The notes: a model not told the origin generated them from the letters alone. DNA of 64,000 nt from JASGCK01 sp031538565 (GCA_031538565.1 JAVKLS010000006.1:33057-97056); one strand, 5' to 3'; positions 53,278 to 63,027 are shown, numbered from the stretch's first letter. A program made the numbers and translations.

Positions 53278-54350
53278 TTGACACCATTTTTAATTTTGGA
53301 CTCAACCTTTGCACCGCCACGTGGTGGACGGGCTTGGCGTGGCCCGTGATGTGGACGCTGCTCAAAATCGTCGTCGTCCTTGTTCCGCTTTTACTCTCAG
53401 TCGCTTACCTCACGCTGTGGGAGCGCAAAGCCATTGGCTGGATGCAAATCCGTATCGGTCCTAACCGCGTGGGCCCTTGGGGGTTGTTGCAACCGATTGC
53501 CGACGCGCTCAAACTGCTGACCAAAGAAATTATTGTGCCCACAGCTGCCAACAAGGCGTTGTTTTTGCTCGGGCCGATCATGACCATCATGCCTGCGTTA
53601 GCGGCGTGGGCGGTCATTCCGTTTGGCCCTGATGTGGCATTGGCGAACATCAACGCTGGACTTTTGTTTTTGATGGCGATTACCTCTCTTGAGGTTTACG
53701 GTGTCATCATTGCGGGCTGGGCTTCCAACTCGAAATACGCATTTCTCGGGGCGCTGCGTGCCTCGGCGCAAATGGTGAGCTACGAAATTGCAATGGGCTT
53801 TTGCTTTGTGATTGTGCTCATGGTGTCCGCCTCGCTCAACATGACTGACATTGTGACGGGGCAAGCCAAGGGGCAATTTGCCGCCATGGGGCTGAACTTT
53901 TTGTCATGGAACTGGTTGCCCCTTTTGCCCGTGTTTGTGGTGTACGTTATTTCTGGTTTGGCGGAAACAAACCGTCATCCCTTTGATGTGGTGGAGGGTG
54001 AGTCGGAAATTGTGGCAGGTCACATGGTCGAATACTCGGGGATGTCTTTTGCCATGTTTTTTTTGGCTGAATACGCCAATATGTGGCTGGTCTCTATCAC
54101 CACAGCCATCATGTTTTTGGGTGGCTGGCTGCCCCCTGTGGAAGCGCTGGCGTTTATTCCAGGTTGGATTTGGCTTGGCATTAAAACCTTTTGCGTTGTG
54201 ACTTTGTTTTTATGGGTTCGCGCTACTTTCCCTCGCTTTCGTTACGACCAAATCATGCGCCTTGGCTGGAAGATTTTTATTCCCGTCACGCTGGTCTGGC
54301 TGGTCGTGGTGGGCGGCTGGATGCAGACCTCTTGGAATATTTGGAAATAA
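53274..54350 (+). CDS. nuoH: NADH-quinone oxidoreductase subunit H
   Basis: A 358-residue membrane subunit next to the quinone chamber, with eight or nine helices. ERKAIGWMQIRIGPNRVGPW and ETNRHPFDVVEGESEIVAGH are hallmark segments. Length is normal. It lies between nuoG (ATGA overlap) and nuoI. Confidence 0.98.
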   Translation: MIDTIFNFGLNLCTATWWTGLAWPVMWTLLKIVVVLVPLLLSVAYLTLWERKAIGWMQIRIGPNRVGPWGLLQPIADALKLLTKEIIVPTAANKALFLLGPIMTIMPALAAWAVIPFGPDVALANINAGLLFLMAITSLEVYGVIIAGWASNSKYAFLGALRASAQMVSYEIAMGFCFVIVLMVSASLNMTDIVTGQAKGQFAAMGLNFLSWNWLPLLPVFVVYVISGLAETNRHPFDVVEGESEIVAGHMVEYSGMSFAMFFLAEYANMWLVSITTAIMFLGGWLPPVEALAFIPGWIWLGIKTFCVVTLFLWVRATFPRFRYDQIMRLGWKIFIPVTLVWLVVVGGWMQTSWNIWK

Positions 54351-54369
54351 ATAACAGGCACTAGCTACC

Positions 54370-54867
54370 ATGACTGCACATTTTTCTATCAAAGATTTTT
54401 TAAACAGCTTTATGCTGATCGAGTTGTTCAAAGGGATGTGGCTTACAGGCAAGCACGCCTTTCGCCGCAAAATAACGGTGCAATTTCCCGAAGAAAAAAC
54501 GCCCATCAGTCCGCGCTTTCGTGGTCTGCACGCTTTGCGTCGCTACGACAACGGCGAAGAACGCTGCATTGCTTGCAAGCTGTGCGAGGCGGTCTGCCCC
54601 GCCATGGCCATCACCATTGAATCGGCTGTGCGCGACGACGGCTCGCGCCGCACCACACGCTACGACATTGATTTGACAAAATGCATTTTTTGCGGATTTT
54701 GCGAAGAGTCTTGCCCCGTTGACTCCATCGTCGAGACGCACATCTTGGAATACCACGGCGAAAAACGCGGTGACCTTTATTTCACCAAAGATATGTTGCT
54801 TGCAGTCGGTGATCGCTACGAAGCAGAGATTGCGGTCAATAAAGCGCAGGATGCCGCGTATCGCTAA
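54370..54867 (+). CDS. nuoI: NADH-quinone oxidoreductase subunit I
   Basis: A 165-residue 23-kDa subunit with two [4Fe-4S] clusters, N6a and N6b. The ferredoxin motifs are CIACKLCEAVCPAMAITIES and CIFCGFCEESCPVDSIVETH. An N-terminal amphipathic helix attaches it to the membrane. 19 bp after nuoH. Confidence 0.98.
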   Translation: MTAHFSIKDFLNSFMLIELFKGMWLTGKHAFRRKITVQFPEEKTPISPRFRGLHALRRYDNGEERCIACKLCEAVCPAMAITIESAVRDDGSRRTTRYDIDLTKCIFCGFCEESCPVDSIVETHILEYHGEKRGDLYFTKDMLLAVGDRYEAEIAVNKAQDAAYR

Positions 54868-54889
54868 ACCAGTTAGGAACTAGACATAT

Positions 54890-55486
54890 ATGGATATCAA
54901 AACTGGATTTTTTTATTTTTTCTCGGCGATCCTGTTGTTTGCATCATTTCGCGTGATTACCGCCAAGAACCCTGTGCACGCCGCGCTATTTTTGGTACTG
55001 ACATTTTTTCAAGCCTCCGCTATTTGGCTACTCCTCCAGTCCGAGTTTTTAGCCATTGTGCTCGTGCTGGTGTATGTGGGTGCGGTGATGGTGCTCTTTT
55101 TGTTTGTGGTGATGATGCTGGACATCAACATGGACAAAATTCGCGATGGTTTTTGGCAGCACTTTCCGCTGGCAGCCACCATCGGCGTCGTCATTGCGCT
55201 GGAGATGATTTTTGTCATTATGGGCAACATCCATAAAACCGAGCCTACAGCCCTGGCTAGCGGCGCGGCGCAGCTGTCCAATACCAAAGAGCTGGGTAAG
55301 TTGCTCTACACGCAGTATCTTTATCCTGTGCAAATTGCCGCAGTGATTTTGCTGGTCGCAATCGTTGCGGCCATTGCGCTCACCCTACGCGGACGCAAAG
55401 ACAGCAAGCACGTGGCGCCGCACGATCAAATTAAAGTCAAAGCGCGTGATCGCATGGTCGTTGTCAAGATGGAGGCATCCACATGA
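54890..55486 (+). CDS. nuoJ: NADH-quinone oxidoreductase subunit J
   Basis: A 198-residue membrane subunit with five helices. KNPVHAALFLVLTFFQASAI and VLVYVGAVMVLFLFVVMMLD (the segment with a pi-bulge helix in known structures) identify it. The C-terminal tail is charged. It overlaps nuoK by 4 bases. Confidence 0.97.
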   Translation: MDIKTGFFYFFSAILLFASFRVITAKNPVHAALFLVLTFFQASAIWLLLQSEFLAIVLVLVYVGAVMVLFLFVVMMLDINMDKIRDGFWQHFPLAATIGVVIALEMIFVIMGNIHKTEPTALASGAAQLSNTKELGKLLYTQYLYPVQIAAVILLVAIVAAIALTLRGRKDSKHVAPHDQIKVKARDRMVVVKMEAST

Positions 55487-55800
55487 GTACTCCTGCCATT
55501 ACCCTTAGCCACTATTTGTCGCTGGGTGCGCTGCTGTTTGCCATGTCCATCGTGGGCATCTTTTTAAATCGCCGCAACCTCATCGTGCTCTTGATGGCGA
55601 TTGAGTTAATGCTGCTTGCGGTCAATATAAATTTTGTCGCGTTCTCGCATTATTTGGGCGATATGCACGGACAGATATTTGTTTTCTTTATCCTCACCGT
55701 TGCGGCTGCTGAGTCCGCCATCGGATTGGCAATTTTGGTGCTGCTGTTTCGCAATAAAAACAGCATCAACGTCGAAGAGTTGAGTACTTTGAAGGGTTAA
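55483..55800 (+). CDS. nuoK: NADH-quinone oxidoreductase subunit K
   Basis: A 105-residue membrane subunit with three helices. The buried glutamates used in proton transfer lie in LIVLLMAIELMLLAVNINFV and VAAAESAIGLAILVLLFRNK. It overlaps nuoJ (ATGA) and ends 6 bp before nuoL. Confidence 0.97.
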   Translation: MSTPAITLSHYLSLGALLFAMSIVGIFLNRRNLIVLLMAIELMLLAVNINFVAFSHYLGDMHGQIFVFFILTVAAAESAIGLAILVLLFRNKNSINVEELSTLKG

Positions 55801-55806
55801 GACCAG

Positions 55807-57825
55807 ATGAACGCAAGCCTTTCTCTTTCAACGCTACTCACGATCGCTTTTGCGCCCTTGGTGGGTGCGGCTTTGGCGGGTATTTTGGGTACTAAACTGG
55901 GTGGCAATTGGCTGGGCAAACGTCTCACGCATTCCATCACGATCCTGTGCGTACTCTTGTCTTTTATTTTGTCGGCGGTGGTGCTGAAACAGGTTGTGGA
56001 GGGTGCACGTTTTAACGCCACAGTGTACGAGTGGATGGCGGTAGGTAAGCTCAAAATGGAAGTGGGCTTTTTAGTCGATGGACTGACCGCCATGATGATG
56101 TGCGTGGTGACCTTTGTCTCGCTGATGGTGCACATCTACACCATTGGTTACATGGACGAAGACGAGGGCTACAACCGTTTCTTTGCCTACATTTCGCTGT
56201 TTACTTTTGCCATGCTGATGCTGGTGATGAGTAATAACTTGCTGCAACTCTTTTTTGGCTGGGAGGCTGTGGGTTTGGTGTCGTATTTGCTTATTGGCTT
56301 TTGGTTTAACAAGCCCAGCGCAGTCTTTGCCAATATGAAGGCCTTTTTAGTTAATCGTGTGGGCGATTTTGGTTTCATTCTTGGCATCGGACTGATCGTC
56401 GCTTTTGCGGGCAGCCTCAATTACACGGAAGTCTTTGGCAAGGGCGCAGAGCTTGCCAAATTGTCCCTGCCTGGCACGCAGTGGATGCTCGTAACTGTGA
56501 TTTGCATTTGCCTGTTTATTGGCGCAATGGGCAAATCGGCGCAATTCCCGCTACACGTCTGGTTGCCCGACTCCATGGAGGGGCCAACGCCGATTTCTGC
56601 CTTGATTCACGCCGCGACGATGGTGACGGCAGGCATCTTTATGGTGGCACGTATGTCGCCGCTGTTTGAGTTATCGAGTGCAGCCTTGTCTTTTGTGATG
56701 ATCATTGGCGCAATTACCGCACTCTTCATGGGATTTTTGGGCATCATTCAAAATGACATCAAGCGCGTGATTGCGTATTCCACCCTCTCGCAATTGGGCT
56801 ATATGACGGTTGCGCTGGGCGCATCGGCTTACTCGGTTGCCGTGTTTCATTTGATGACGCACGCATTCTTTAAAGCGCTGCTATTTCTTGGCGCGGGCTC
56901 TGTAATTTTGGGTTGTCATCACAACCAAGACATCCGCTGGATGGGGGGCTTGCGCCGATATATGCCCATCACGTGGGTGACGTTTTTGCTCGGTTCTCTG
57001 GCGCTGATTGGCACGCCATTTTTCTCGGGTTTTTACTCTAAAGACAGCATTATCGAAGTCGTGCATTTTTCTACTTTGTGGGGGCATGACTTTGCATATT
57101 TTGCGGTGCTGGCGGGCGTGTTCGTTACGGCGTTTTATAGCTTCCGCGTGTATTTTTTGGTTTTTCACGGCAGCGAGCGCTACGAGCAAAACCCCGATGC
57201 ACATCACCATCACCATGACGACCATCACGACGCGCACGCAGGCAAGCCACATGAGAGTCCGTGGGTAGTAACTGTTCCGCTGCTGCTGCTGGCGATTCCA
57301 TCGGTCGTGATTGGCTTTCTCACCATCTCGCCCATGCTGTTTGGTGAGTTTTTTAAAGACGCCATCTTTGTGAACGAAGTGGCGCATCCCGCCGTGAAAA
57401 AATTAGCAGAAGAATTCCACGGTGCCACGCAAATGGCGCTGCACGCTTTGACTACCTTGCCATTTGGGTTGGCAGTGGCGGGCGTTGCCCTAGCTTATTA
57501 CTTGTATAGGGTCAATACCGCGCTACCCGCAAAGATCCATGCATCTGTGCGCCCTATTTACACGCTTTTGGATAATAAATACTTCCTCGATTGGTTTAAC
57601 GAACACGTGTTAGCACGCGGTGCGCGTTGGCTGGGTGCAGGGCTTTGGAGGCAAGGCGATCAGCGCATCATTGATGACGGCGTGGTCAACGGCTCGTGGC
57701 GATTGGTGGGGTGCCTCGCAGGCATGGTGCGCCGCGTGCAATCGGGCTATCTCTACCACTATGCGCTGTCCATGATTGTGGGCGTCTTTGTGCTGATGAC
57801 TTATTTTGTGTGGATGGCTAAATAA
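55807..57825 (+). CDS. nuoL: NADH-quinone oxidoreductase subunit L
   Basis: A 672-residue antiporter-like proton-pumping subunit. LFFGWEAVGLVSYLLIGFWF, PLHVWLPDSMEGPTPISALI and the lysine in HAATMVTAGIFMVARMSPLF are conserved. A His-rich loop (DAHHHHHDDHHDAHAGKPHE) lies between two helices in the last third; it may be a surface loop only. It shares one base with nuoM (TAATG). Confidence 0.98.
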   Translation: MNASLSLSTLLTIAFAPLVGAALAGILGTKLGGNWLGKRLTHSITILCVLLSFILSAVVLKQVVEGARFNATVYEWMAVGKLKMEVGFLVDGLTAMMMCVVTFVSLMVHIYTIGYMDEDEGYNRFFAYISLFTFAMLMLVMSNNLLQLFFGWEAVGLVSYLLIGFWFNKPSAVFANMKAFLVNRVGDFGFILGIGLIVAFAGSLNYTEVFGKGAELAKLSLPGTQWMLVTVICICLFIGAMGKSAQFPLHVWLPDSMEGPTPISALIHAATMVTAGIFMVARMSPLFELSSAALSFVMIIGAITALFMGFLGIIQNDIKRVIAYSTLSQLGYMTVALGASAYSVAVFHLMTHAFFKALLFLGAGSVILGCHHNQDIRWMGGLRRYMPITWVTFLLGSLALIGTPFFSGFYSKDSIIEVVHFSTLWGHDFAYFAVLAGVFVTAFYSFRVYFLVFHGSERYEQNPDAHHHHHDDHHDAHAGKPHESPWVVTVPLLLLAIPSVVIGFLTISPMLFGEFFKDAIFVNEVAHPAVKKLAEEFHGATQMALHALTTLPFGLAVAGVALAYYLYRVNTALPAKIHASVRPIYTLLDNKYFLDWFNEHVLARGARWLGAGLWRQGDQRIIDDGVVNGSWRLVGCLAGMVRRVQSGYLYHYALSMIVGVFVLMTYFVWMAK

Positions 57826-59321
57826 TGAATACTGCCCCGCTAACTCTGCCGTATCTATCGCTGGCTATTTGGGTTCCGATTGTCTTTGGCGTAGGCTTAC
57901 TGGCTTTGGGACGCGAAGACCAAGTCAGAACCGTTCGCTGGCTGGCGCTCATTGGTGCGCTGCTGGGCTTGTTGGTAACCGTGCCGCTGTACGGTGACTT
58001 TGCGCTTGGCACCTCAGCCATGCAGTTTGTGGAAAAAGCGCCGTGGATTGCGCGTTTTAACGTCAACTATCACCTTGGCATTGACGGCATTTCGTTTTGG
58101 TTTGTGCCTCTGACCGCCTTCATGACCGTGATTGTGGTGCTTGCCAGCTGGGAGTCTATACAAGAGCGCGTCAATCAATACATGGCAGCATTTTTAATTT
58201 TGTCGGGGTTGATGATTGGTGTCTTTTGCGCTTTAGACGGAATGCTGTTTTACGTCTTTTTTGAAGCCACACTCATCCCTATGTACCTCATCATTGGCGT
58301 GTGGGGCGGGGCGAACAAAATTTATGCGGCGTTTAAGTTTTTTCTCTACACGCTGCTAGGCTCATTGCTCACCTTGATTGCGTTGATTTACCTCTACAAC
58401 GCCGCAGGCAATAGTTTCGACATCCTCACGTGGCATAAACTGCCGCTCACATTGCAAGAGCAAACACTTATTTTCTTTGCCTTCTTTGCCGCCTTTGCCG
58501 TCAAAGTTCCTATGTGGCCTGTGCACACGTGGTTGCCCGATGTCCACGTGGAAGCGCCTACAGGGGGGTCGGTGGTGCTGGCTGCCATCATGCTGAAATT
58601 AGGTGCGTATGGTTTCTTGCGTTTTTCTATGCCGATTGCGCCCGATGCCGCGCATCACTGGGGGTGGCTGATCATTGCGCTGTCGCTCATTGCTGTGATC
58701 TATGTGGGACTCGTCGCGTTGGTGCAGCAAGATATGAAAAAGCTGGTGGCGTACTCGTCCGTAGCGCACATGGGCTTTGTGACGTTAGGGTTTTTTATCT
58801 TTCTCGATCTGGGTATGGCAGGGGGCTTGGTGCAAATGGTTGCCCACGGCTTTGTCTCGGGTGCGATGTTTTTGGGGATTGGCGTTCTTTATGACCGAAT
58901 GCATTCGCGTCAAATTGCCGACTACGGCGGCGTCATTCACGTCATGCCCAAGTTCACCGCTTTTGCGCTGTTCTTTGCTATGGCTAATTGCGGACTTCCC
59001 GCTACCGCAGGATTTGTTGGCGAGTGGATGGTGATTTTGGCAAGTGTGAAAGCCAATTTCTGGATTGGCATGGCAGCCGCCACGGCGCTTATTTTTGGGG
59101 CGGCCTACACGCTTTGGATGTTCAAGCGCGTGTATCTGGGATCCATTGCCAATGACCATGTCAAAGCGCTATCCGACATTAATTCACGCGAATTTTTTAT
59201 CCTCGGCGCACTAGCTGCTGCGGTGCTGTACATGGGCGTGTATCCGCTGCCGTTTACGCAAATCATGGATACATCAGTGACCGATTTACTTGCCCACCTC
59301 GCCCAAACTAAACTGAAATAA
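57825..59321 (+). CDS. nuoM: NADH-quinone oxidoreductase subunit M
   Basis: A 498-residue antiporter-like subunit with about fourteen helices. NYHLGIDGISFWFVPLTAFM, LFYVFFEATLIPMYLIIGVW (conserved Glu), and VPMWPVHTWLPDVHVEAPTG are typical of NuoM. Followed 16 bp later by nuoN. Confidence 0.98.
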   Translation: MNTAPLTLPYLSLAIWVPIVFGVGLLALGREDQVRTVRWLALIGALLGLLVTVPLYGDFALGTSAMQFVEKAPWIARFNVNYHLGIDGISFWFVPLTAFMTVIVVLASWESIQERVNQYMAAFLILSGLMIGVFCALDGMLFYVFFEATLIPMYLIIGVWGGANKIYAAFKFFLYTLLGSLLTLIALIYLYNAAGNSFDILTWHKLPLTLQEQTLIFFAFFAAFAVKVPMWPVHTWLPDVHVEAPTGGSVVLAAIMLKLGAYGFLRFSMPIAPDAAHHWGWLIIALSLIAVIYVGLVALVQQDMKKLVAYSSVAHMGFVTLGFFIFLDLGMAGGLVQMVAHGFVSGAMFLGIGVLYDRMHSRQIADYGGVIHVMPKFTAFALFFAMANCGLPATAGFVGEWMVILASVKANFWIGMAAATALIFGAAYTLWMFKRVYLGSIANDHVKALSDINSREFFILGALAAAVLYMGVYPLPFTQIMDTSVTDLLAHLAQTKLK

Positions 59322-59337
59322 AAAGCGACTATTTGCC

Positions 59338-60885
59338 ATGATTGATACCTTCAGTTGGATTGCCTTTGTTCCTGTATTGCCAGAGATTTTTTTATTGGTT
59401 GCCATTTGCCTCATTACGCTGGCTGATTTGGGCGTAAAAAATGCAGGACGCACGTTTACCTATGTGCTCAGTTTGGTGATGCTGCTTGCGCTGGCTTTGT
59501 TTCTAGCGAACGCGGCTGACTACGGCACGACGTACGGATTTAACCGAATGATGGTCAGCGATCCGATGGGAAATTGGCTCAAATGCTTTGCCACTATTGC
59601 GACGGCTGCCGCCTTGGTTTACGGTCGTCCGTATGCACAAGCGCGAGGAATGCTGGGCTTGGACGCAAGCAACGATGGGCATAGACGCGACGGCATAGGC
59701 AAAGAGGGATTAGGTGGCGAGTTTTTTACGCTGCCCTTGTTTGCCTTGCTGGGTATGTACGTGATGATTGATGGCAATCATTTGCTGGTTATCTATTTGG
59801 GACTGGAGCTTCTCACGTTGTCCAGTTACGCGCTGGTGGCGCTGCGACGAGACCACGCCGTAGCAACCGAAGCGGCCATGAAATATTTTGTGCTGGGCGC
59901 ACTCGCCAGCGGTTTTTTGCTCTACGGACTGTCGATGATTTACGGCGCCACGGGCTCGCTAGAACTAAGCGCCATTTTTCATGCTGTTGCGACGGGCAAG
60001 TTAGAACATCAACTGCTTATTTTTGGACTTGTATTTATCGTGGCGGGACTGGCATTTAAGCTCGGCGTGGTGCCATTTCATATGTGGGTTCCCGATGTCT
60101 ATCAAGGCGCACCCACGGCTATTACCTTGATGATTGGTGGTGCGCCAAAATTGGCGGCGTTTGCCATTGTGATTCGCTTGCTAATAGAGGGCTTGTGGCC
60201 TCTTGCCTTTGATTGGCAACAAATGCTGATGCTGCTCTCGATTGCTTCTTTGCTCGTTGGCAACTTAGCCGCCATTGCGCAAACCAACTTAAAGCGGATG
60301 CTTGCTTTTTCCACCATCGCGCAAATGGGCTTTGTGCTGCTGGGTTTGATGTCGGGCGTTGTGGGCAAAAGCGTTGCAGGTGCAGCCAATGCGTACAGCG
60401 CGTCTATGTTCTACGTCGTGACCTACGTGCTGACAACTTTTGCCGTCTTTGGCGTGATGCTGCTTTTATCGCGTGAGGGTTTTGAAAGCGAAGAAATAAG
60501 CGACTTTGCGGGACTTAACCAACGCAGTCCGATGTATGCAGGTGTTTTGGCTGCGGGCTTGTTTTCGCTGGCGGGCATTCCGCCCTTGGTCGGCTTTTAC
60601 GCCAAGCTCTCGGTGCTGCAAGCCTTAATTAGCACGGGCGCTGCGCACCTAATTGGACTTGCCATTTTTGCGGTGGCGATGTCCTTGGTTGGCGCGTTTT
60701 ACTACTTGCGCGTGATTAAGGTGATGTACTTTGACCCGCCCACGCAAACGGTAGCGATTACGCCTGCCAGCGATGTGCGTGTTGTTCTGGGCTTGAACGC
60801 CGCTTTGCTCTTGGCGCTGGGCTTGCTGCCTAGCGGGTTAATGGATTTGTGCTTGGGCGCGATCACCGCCATGCTCAAAAACTAA
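59338..60885 (+). CDS. nuoN: NADH-quinone oxidoreductase subunit N
   Basis: A 515-residue antiporter-like subunit. LLVIYLGLELLTLSSYALVA holds the conserved Glu; FKLGVVPFHMWVPDVYQGAP and FSLAGIPPLVGFYAKLSVLQ are typical. Its first part has a hydrophilic loop containing GLDASNDGHRRDGIGKEGLG. Last of the fourteen nuo genes. Confidence 0.98.
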   Translation: MIDTFSWIAFVPVLPEIFLLVAICLITLADLGVKNAGRTFTYVLSLVMLLALALFLANAADYGTTYGFNRMMVSDPMGNWLKCFATIATAAALVYGRPYAQARGMLGLDASNDGHRRDGIGKEGLGGEFFTLPLFALLGMYVMIDGNHLLVIYLGLELLTLSSYALVALRRDHAVATEAAMKYFVLGALASGFLLYGLSMIYGATGSLELSAIFHAVATGKLEHQLLIFGLVFIVAGLAFKLGVVPFHMWVPDVYQGAPTAITLMIGGAPKLAAFAIVIRLLIEGLWPLAFDWQQMLMLLSIASLLVGNLAAIAQTNLKRMLAFSTIAQMGFVLLGLMSGVVGKSVAGAANAYSASMFYVVTYVLTTFAVFGVMLLLSREGFESEEISDFAGLNQRSPMYAGVLAAGLFSLAGIPPLVGFYAKLSVLQALISTGAAHLIGLAIFAVAMSLVGAFYYLRVIKVMYFDPPTQTVAITPASDVRVVLGLNAALLLALGLLPSGLMDLCLGAITAMLKN

Positions 60886-60895
60886 CTGCACAAAC

Positions 60896-61183
60896 GTGGA
60901 CACTGGCTTCTACGCTGGCGGGGTCATTGGCTTGGCGCTACTGGCTGCTAATCTGCCATTTTTTGTTGGGCACGCCAAGGGTAAAAAACCGATTGGCTTG
61001 TTACTGCGCTTAGCGATGTTGGTGGTTGCGTATGGCGTGGTTGGCACCATTGGCTTTGGGCTGGAGTCCTATCTTGGCAAGACCACGGGTCAAGGCTGGG
61101 AGTTTTATGCCATCACCTTTGCCATGTTTGTCACATTTGCCTTTCCTGGGTTTGTCTACCGCTATTTGCTGCGTCGCCCATGA
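60896..61183 (+). CDS. DUF2818 membrane protein
   Basis: A 95-residue protein with GTG start, three hydrophobic helices (VIGLALLAANLPFFVGHAKG; LLLRLAMLVVAYGVVGTIGF; YAITFAMFVTFAFPGFVYRY). DUF2818 genes regularly follow nuoN in Burkholderiales, so a link with complex I assembly or stability is often supposed but unproven. It overlaps the NUDIX gene by 4 bases. Confidence 0.9.
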   Translation: MDTGFYAGGVIGLALLAANLPFFVGHAKGKKPIGLLLRLAMLVVAYGVVGTIGFGLESYLGKTTGQGWEFYAITFAMFVTFAFPGFVYRYLLRRP

Positions 61184-61764
61184 GTCTGGCATTAAAGCAA
61201 GACGCGCATCTGGTTGAATCCCTCGTCAGCAGCAAGCTGGCGTATCAAGGTGATTTTTTGCGCGTTTTGCAAGACACGGTGCAATTGCCAAACGGTAAAA
61301 CTGCGACACGCGAACACATTGTGCACCCTGGTGCGGTGGTGGTGATTGCGCTGTTAGATAACGGCGAAGTTTTGCTAGAGCGTCAATACCGCTATCCGCT
61401 CGGGCAGGTGATGCTGGAGCTTCCTGCAGGCAAGCTCGAAGCAGGTGAAGCGCCGCTGACGTGCGGCAAGCGCGAGTTGTTAGAGGAAACGGGTTACACC
61501 GCGCGCGAGTGGGCCTATGCAGGCAAGATGCACCTTGCCATCGCCTACACCAACGAAGTGATTCACATTTATTTTGCCAAAGGGCTCACGGCAGGCGTTC
61601 GCCAGTTGGACAGCGAAGAATTTTTAGATGTGCTAAGTGCCACGCCCGCGCAAATCATCGCTTGGTGCAAAGACGGTGCAATTACGGATGCCAAAACGCT
61701 AAGCTGCGTGCTGTGGTTGCAAAACTATTTATCGGGCGCTTGGCGACTTGATTGGCAGAATTAG
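61180..61764 (+). CDS. nudF: NUDIX hydrolase, ADP-ribose pyrophosphatase type
   Basis: A 194-residue NUDIX enzyme that would hydrolyse ADP-ribose. The Nudix box is GKLEAGEAPLTCGKRELLEE followed by TG. The upstream substrate-binding segment includes ERQYRYPLGQVMLELPAGKL. It overlaps DUF2818 (ATGA). The bases 61670-61738, encoding DGAITDAKTLSCVLWLQNYL then SG, recur 2.1 kb downstream. The end SGAWRLDWQN looks native for the family. Confidence 0.94.
   Translation: MSLALKQDAHLVESLVSSKLAYQGDFLRVLQDTVQLPNGKTATREHIVHPGAVVVIALLDNGEVLLERQYRYPLGQVMLELPAGKLEAGEAPLTCGKRELLEETGYTAREWAYAGKMHLAIAYTNEVIHIYFAKGLTAGVRQLDSEEFLDVLSATPAQIIAWCKDGAITDAKTLSCVLWLQNYLSGAWRLDWQN
61670..61738 (+). repeat. 69-bp direct repeat, upstream copy (NUDIX gene 3' part)
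   Basis: This segment matches 63793-63861 at 66 of 69 positions, offset 2123 bp. The three differences (GGT/GGC, TTA/TTG, TCG/TCA) are all synonymous in the NUDIX frame. Confidence 0.95.
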
Positions 61765-61821
61765 AATCGCTCAATTAAAATCCTACCGATTTTTCATTTC
61801 AGTTGCTTAGGAGACTTTGTC

Positions 61822-63027
61822 ATGTCCGTTCGCCATCGATTACGCCGCGCTATTCAAATTTTCATCCCTACCGTCGCCTTGCTACTGACGGCTTGCGGTG
61901 GTGGAGCTGGTAAGGTCTGCTTGCTACTGGAGGCTTGCGGTGGTGCAACTGGCAGTGTCTGCCGCTGCAGTGATGACACCCAGGTTGCTGGCAAATACTC
62001 CCTCGGCGGCACAGTCAGCGACTTGGATGCGGGTGAGGTACTTCAGTTGACCAGCGGCAAAGAAACCCTCACGCGCAGTGCCAACGGCTCATTTACCTTT
62101 GCAAAGCAAATTGCCCCTGGTGACAGCTACGATGTCAAAGTTTTAGACGTTCAGTCGGCTTGGCAAACGTGCAGCGTTAGCAACGCCACGGGCAAAGCGA
62201 TCAGTACCAATGTCACCAGCGTGGTGGTGAATTGCGTCAGCAGAGACAAGGCCACAGGCCTGCTCAACGACACGGGCATTGACTGGTGCAGTGAGAACAT
62301 CACCACCGCCGACACCTGGGTCGGCGGCGTGGTGTGCAACGCCGTCAATTGGGTTGGTAATTTATGGGGTCAACAGCAAGATGCGTTTTTTGGTCGCGAC
62401 GCACAGGCCAAGGCAGGCACGCTCAAAAAAGTGGGCGGCGGCATGGCGGGCTTTGACTTCACCAAAGTCAGCAGCACCGGCAGAGTCTTAGCTAAGCAAG
62501 ACGGTGTTTACAGCGAAAGCGGCACAGAAGCCGCAGGCACTCAGTGGGACTGTGTGCGCGATAACGTGACGGGTCTGGTGTGGGAGGTCAAACGCAACAA
62601 TGCCAACCACCTGCGCCACATGGACCACACCTACACTTGGTACAACCCAGACAGCGCCACCAACGGCGGCAGCGCAGGTACTGAAGGCGGCGGCAGCGTC
62701 TGCAAGGGCGTAGCGGACGAAAATAAGTGCAACACCCAAAGCTATGTGACGGCAGTTAATACCGCAGGTCTGTGCGGCAAAAAAGACTGGCGTATGCCCA
62801 CGGTGGACGAGCTGCGCAGCTTGCACCACGCAGGCAGCGCTACTGATCCTGCCATTGACACAGGCTACTTCCCCAACACGTCATCAAATTGGACGTGGTC
62901 GTCTTTGTCCGATGCGGGTAACGTCGCCAACGCGTGGTCCACTTACTTCGACAAACAAGGCAGCGGCGAATTCAGCGATGGTAAGGAGATTGAACGCCCT
63001 GTGCGTTTGGTGCGTTCCAGGAGGTGA
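61822..63027 (+). CDS. DUF1566-containing lipoprotein with duplicated lipobox
   Basis: A 401-residue exported protein. A signal sequence (RRAIQIFIPTVALLLTAC) ends in a lipobox, and the next 14 residues repeat it (LLLTACGGGAGKVC then LLLEACGGATGSVC). Residues of about 60-130 look like a beta-sandwich domain (YSLGGTVSDLDAGEVLQLTS). The C-terminal half is a DUF1566/Lcl domain with DNVTGLVWEVKRNNANHL, DWRMPTVDELRSLHHAG, NTSSNWTWSSLSD and RPVRLVRSRR. Such domains occur in surface and adhesion proteins of proteobacteria, often as tandem genes. Ligand is unknown. It lies 57 bp after the NUDIX gene. Confidence 0.85.
   Translation: MSVRHRLRRAIQIFIPTVALLLTACGGGAGKVCLLLEACGGATGSVCRCSDDTQVAGKYSLGGTVSDLDAGEVLQLTSGKETLTRSANGSFTFAKQIAPGDSYDVKVLDVQSAWQTCSVSNATGKAISTNVTSVVVNCVSRDKATGLLNDTGIDWCSENITTADTWVGGVVCNAVNWVGNLWGQQQDAFFGRDAQAKAGTLKKVGGGMAGFDFTKVSSTGRVLAKQDGVYSESGTEAAGTQWDCVRDNVTGLVWEVKRNNANHLRHMDHTYTWYNPDSATNGGSAGTEGGGSVCKGVADENKCNTQSYVTAVNTAGLCGKKDWRMPTVDELRSLHHAGSATDPAIDTGYFPNTSSNWTWSSLSDAGNVANAWSTYFDKQGSGEFSDGKEIERPVRLVRSRR
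61879..61962 (+). repeat. 42-bp tandem duplication covering the lipobox
   Basis: Units 61879-61920 and 61921-61962 are adjacent, equal in length and similar (each starts TTGCTACTG and ends GTCTGC). Each encodes 14 residues with one lipobox-like Cys. Only the first unit has a consensus lipobox (LTAC); the second has Glu (LEAC). Confidence 0.85.

Noticed and set aside
57190..57260. His-rich loop in nuoL as a metal site
   Set aside because: His-rich surface loops are common in large membrane subunits, and nothing else in the operon suggests metal handling.
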